DNA of 64,000 nt from Sulfobacillus acidophilus DSM 10332. GTDB taxonomy: Bacteria > Bacillota > Sulfobacillia > Sulfobacillales > Sulfobacillaceae. The DNA lies in assembly GCA_000237975.1 (NCBI GenBank), contig CP003179.1, positions 2,448,270-2,512,269 of the forward strand. Direction: 5' to 3'. This document shows, one piece after another, positions 62,409 through 64,000 of this stretch; the stretch's first letter is position 1, and every line of letters starts with the position of its first letter. The position numbers were made by a program, and so were the translations under genes. The notes beneath the pieces are model-generated. The model searched no databases. It saw only the letters and a list, made by a program, of their open reading frames with translations, and was not told the origin of the DNA.

Positions 62409-63005
62409 ATGTCACGGATTTATACCCGCCAAGGCGACCACGGTCAAACTCGGCTCGGCACCGGCGAGAAAGTGAGTAAACATCATGTGCGGGTGGCCGC
62501 CTATGGCTCGTTATATGAATTGAATAGTATGCTCGGTCATGCGCGGGCCCTATTGACCGTTTATCGGCCTGATCGTCCGGATCCCCTATGGACCCAGTTC
62601 GAAGCCTTTTTAACCGAACTCATGCATCAGTTGTTTATGGTCGGCCACGATTTATCGGGAGGCCATAAAAACATTTCGGTCGCGACCCAGGAAAGCGACA
62701 CCCAGATTCTCGAGCAGTGGATTGACCACTGGCGGTCAATCCTTCCGCCGTGGAAACCCTTTACCCTGCCGGAAGGGAGCATTCCAGGCACCGCCCTTTA
62801 TCAGGCCACTACCGTCTGTCGCCGTGCGGAACGGGAAATTTATCGATTGAATCAAGAAGAACCGGTGGCCCGGCCGGTGCTGATGTTTGTCAACCGTCTA
62901 TCCGACTTTTTATTTATGGCTGCCCGGTATGTGAACGAGGTTTTAGGGTCGTCCGAATCGCCGGTACGAAATCCCCGGCTCTTTCCGCCCTCGCCAACGT
63001 CATGA
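62409..63005 (+). CDS. PduO-type ATP:cob(I)alamin adenosyltransferase
   Basis: 198 residues. IYTRQGDHGQTRLGTGEKVSK at the N-terminus and VCRRAEREIYRL, VNRLSDFLFMAARYVN near the C-terminus are the ATP and cobalamin sites of the PduO family. It makes adenosylcobalamin. Together with the BtuF-like gene in this window it hints at B12 use. Confidence 0.92.
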   Translation: MSRIYTRQGDHGQTRLGTGEKVSKHHVRVAAYGSLYELNSMLGHARALLTVYRPDRPDPLWTQFEAFLTELMHQLFMVGHDLSGGHKNISVATQESDTQILEQWIDHWRSILPPWKPFTLPEGSIPGTALYQATTVCRRAEREIYRLNQEEPVARPVLMFVNRLSDFLFMAARYVNEVLGSSESPVRNPRLFPPSPTS

Positions 63006-63096
63006 CTAGTTCTTTTGGTGGATTATTTTTTACCCGATGACAGGACTCGTATTTACTAAATCATGGGGGTTTATCAAATTTTTATACCCCATCCGG

Positions 63097-63102
63097 TATA
63101 AT
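63097..63102 (+). promoter_or_regulatory. -10 box of the dsrE-tusA unit
   Basis: TATAAT in a 250-base gene-free stretch between the adenosyltransferase and dsrE. A TTATCA -35-like box is spaced 20 bases, so not optimal. A 60-codon ORF across the region contains this promoter and is not accepted. Confidence 0.4.
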
Positions 63103-63255
63103 TTGTTTTGGATGTTCTTGTCGAAAGTTTATGGTTCATTGGAGGTATTGCCCTCATACTCCGAAAAGACTACGGTGATATTGGACCGTATATCTATCAG
63201 GATGCCAGGAGAACTATAACCATGCGGCCGTAAATCGCTAAAGGAGGTCCCTCTG

Positions 63256-63648
63256 ATGGGCGGTTCCCTTAATCTCATGCTCTTATCCGGTGATTACGCC
63301 AAAATTCATGCGGCGGCGATGATTACCATGGTGGCCGCCAGCTTGGGCCAGCCGGTCAATATTTTTGTCTCCATGGAGGCGATGCCGGCCTTTCACAAGG
63401 ACGAATCCATACGGGCCCAAATTCCTCAAGGCCCCATGGCCCGATTAATTGTCGAGTCCCAAAACCAGAACTACCTCGACATTTTGAGCCAAGCTAAAGA
63501 GTTTGGCGATGTCAAAATTTATGCTTGTGGGTTAGTGATGGATCTGACCCACTGGACCCTCAACGATTTGGCCCCCATTTTTGACGATACCTTGGGCCTA
63601 ACCGCCTTTATGGGTCAGGTGGGCGACGGCTTGTCCCTCACATTCTAA
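63256..63648 (+). CDS. DsrE/DsrF-like sulfur-carrier family protein
   Basis: 130 residues. The LNLMLLSGDYAKIHAAAMITMVAASLGQPVNIFVS start and KIYACGLVMD with a candidate sulfur-binding Cys (about residue 95) place it in the DsrE-like family. Such proteins accept persulfide sulfur from TusA. ATG 63256 follows TAAAGGAGG. Confidence 0.85.
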   Translation: MGGSLNLMLLSGDYAKIHAAAMITMVAASLGQPVNIFVSMEAMPAFHKDESIRAQIPQGPMARLIVESQNQNYLDILSQAKEFGDVKIYACGLVMDLTHWTLNDLAPIFDDTLGLTAFMGQVGDGLSLTF

Positions 63649-63664
63649 TGGGGAGGAAACATCA

Positions 63665-63898
63665 ATGGCAGACGAGGTCAAAGTAGTCGACGCGCGGGGA
63701 TCGTTTTGTCCCGGCCCGTTAATGGAACTCATCAAAGGCATTCGACAAGAACCGGTCGGCACCGTCTTCGAAGTCTGGTCCTCCGACCAAGGCTCGGCCA
63801 AAGACATCCCGGAGTGGGTGAAGCGGGCCGGCCATGAAGTGGTGGGCAACACCGAAGACAACGGTGTCTACAAAATCCAGGTCAAAAAACTCCGCTAA
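63665..63898 (+). CDS. tusA: TusA family sulfurtransferase
   Basis: 77 residues. DARGSFCPGPLMELIKGI contains the CPxP motif with the persulfide-carrying Cys. It hands sulfur between donors and DsrE, or to tRNA thiolation. The dsrE-tusA order is that of the heterodisulfide-reductase-like sulfur oxidation clusters in acidophiles; the hdr genes would lie beyond the window. A GGTCGG/CCGACC hairpin follows at about 63908-63924. Confidence 0.93.
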   Translation: MADEVKVVDARGSFCPGPLMELIKGIRQEPVGTVFEVWSSDQGSAKDIPEWVKRAGHEVVGNTEDNGVYKIQVKKLR

Positions 63899-64000
63899 CC
63901 CGGGGTTGGTCGGCGTGACCGACCGTTTACCCTTAAATATCGGTCAGTTATCTTTTTGCCGATTTTTCATTCAGTAATGACATTGAAGGGAGTATTGTCA

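Noticed and set aside
63037-63219. 60-codon ORF before dsrE
   Set aside because: Contains the likely TATAAT promoter of dsrE-tusA and has no ribosome site or recognisable product.
1-64000. tRNA genes, rRNA, CRISPR arrays, insertion sequences
   Set aside because: No clover-leaf-like TTCGANTC/acceptor combinations, no rRNA stretches, no evenly spaced repeats and no transposase-like proteins were noticed; a tRNAscan and ISfinder search would settle this.

Overview
The window looks like a chromosomal segment of a spore-forming Firmicute. Support comes from Gram-positive gene order (remA-rpoZ-coaBC-priA-fmt-rsmB-rlmN-stp-prkC-rsgA-rpe-spoVM, then rpmB, an Asp23 protein and recG), two T-box leaders, a 26-residue SpoVM, a prkA-yhbH-spoVR operon and a YIEGIA/capping-subunit pair. 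GC-rich codons, frequent GTG/TTG starts and a dsrE-tusA sulfur-carrier pair at the right edge point by inference to Sulfobacillus or a close acidophilic sulfur oxidiser. No rRNA, tRNA, insertion sequence, prophage or CRISPR array was seen; this is mostly housekeeping DNA.

Layout. 1-11117: a HisA-like fragment, an NRAMP transporter with a small membrane protein and a structured leader, a histidine kinase/response regulator pair, a short-chain dehydrogenase coupled to a QueA-like protein behind an attenuator-like leader, a PfkB sugar kinase, an NCS1 permease broken by an in-frame amber codon, and an ammonium transporter. 11223-21167: aromatic amino acid synthesis on the minus strand. The complete trpEGDCFBA operon sits behind a Trp-specifier T-box, followed by aroF-tyrA-aroA behind its own T-box (apparent Tyr specifier) whose -35 element overlaps the trpA stop codon.

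21447-32873: a PsiE-like membrane protein, an aminotransferase/semialdehyde dehydrogenase pair, MscL with a zinc-ribbon tail, the deoC-pdp-deoB nucleoside salvage operon ending in a small XapX protein, a LigB-type dioxygenase and RecG. 32930-46236: the conserved translation, cell-envelope and sporulation cluster (Asp23, L28, Hsp33, SpoVM, Rpe, RsgA, PrkC/Stp, RlmN, RsmB, Fmt, PriA, CoaBC, omega, RemA). gmk, def and fakA, which usually sit in this cluster in Bacillus, are not present here.

46334-64000: DedA, DapF, a P-type calcium-type ATPase, citrate synthase, a NUDIX hydrolase, a zinc-ribbon membrane protein next to a signal-less BtuF-like protein, spoVR-yhbH-prkA, CorA, YIEGIA with its capping subunit, a nitroreductase, a cobalamin adenosyltransferase, and DsrE plus TusA at the edge. 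The less ordinary features are the two untyped leader RNAs with mutually exclusive hairpins, the interrupted permease, the degenerate HisA-like and divergent QueA-like proteins, and a few small membrane or zinc-ribbon proteins. I did not find convincing evidence of a wholly new defence or mobile system.
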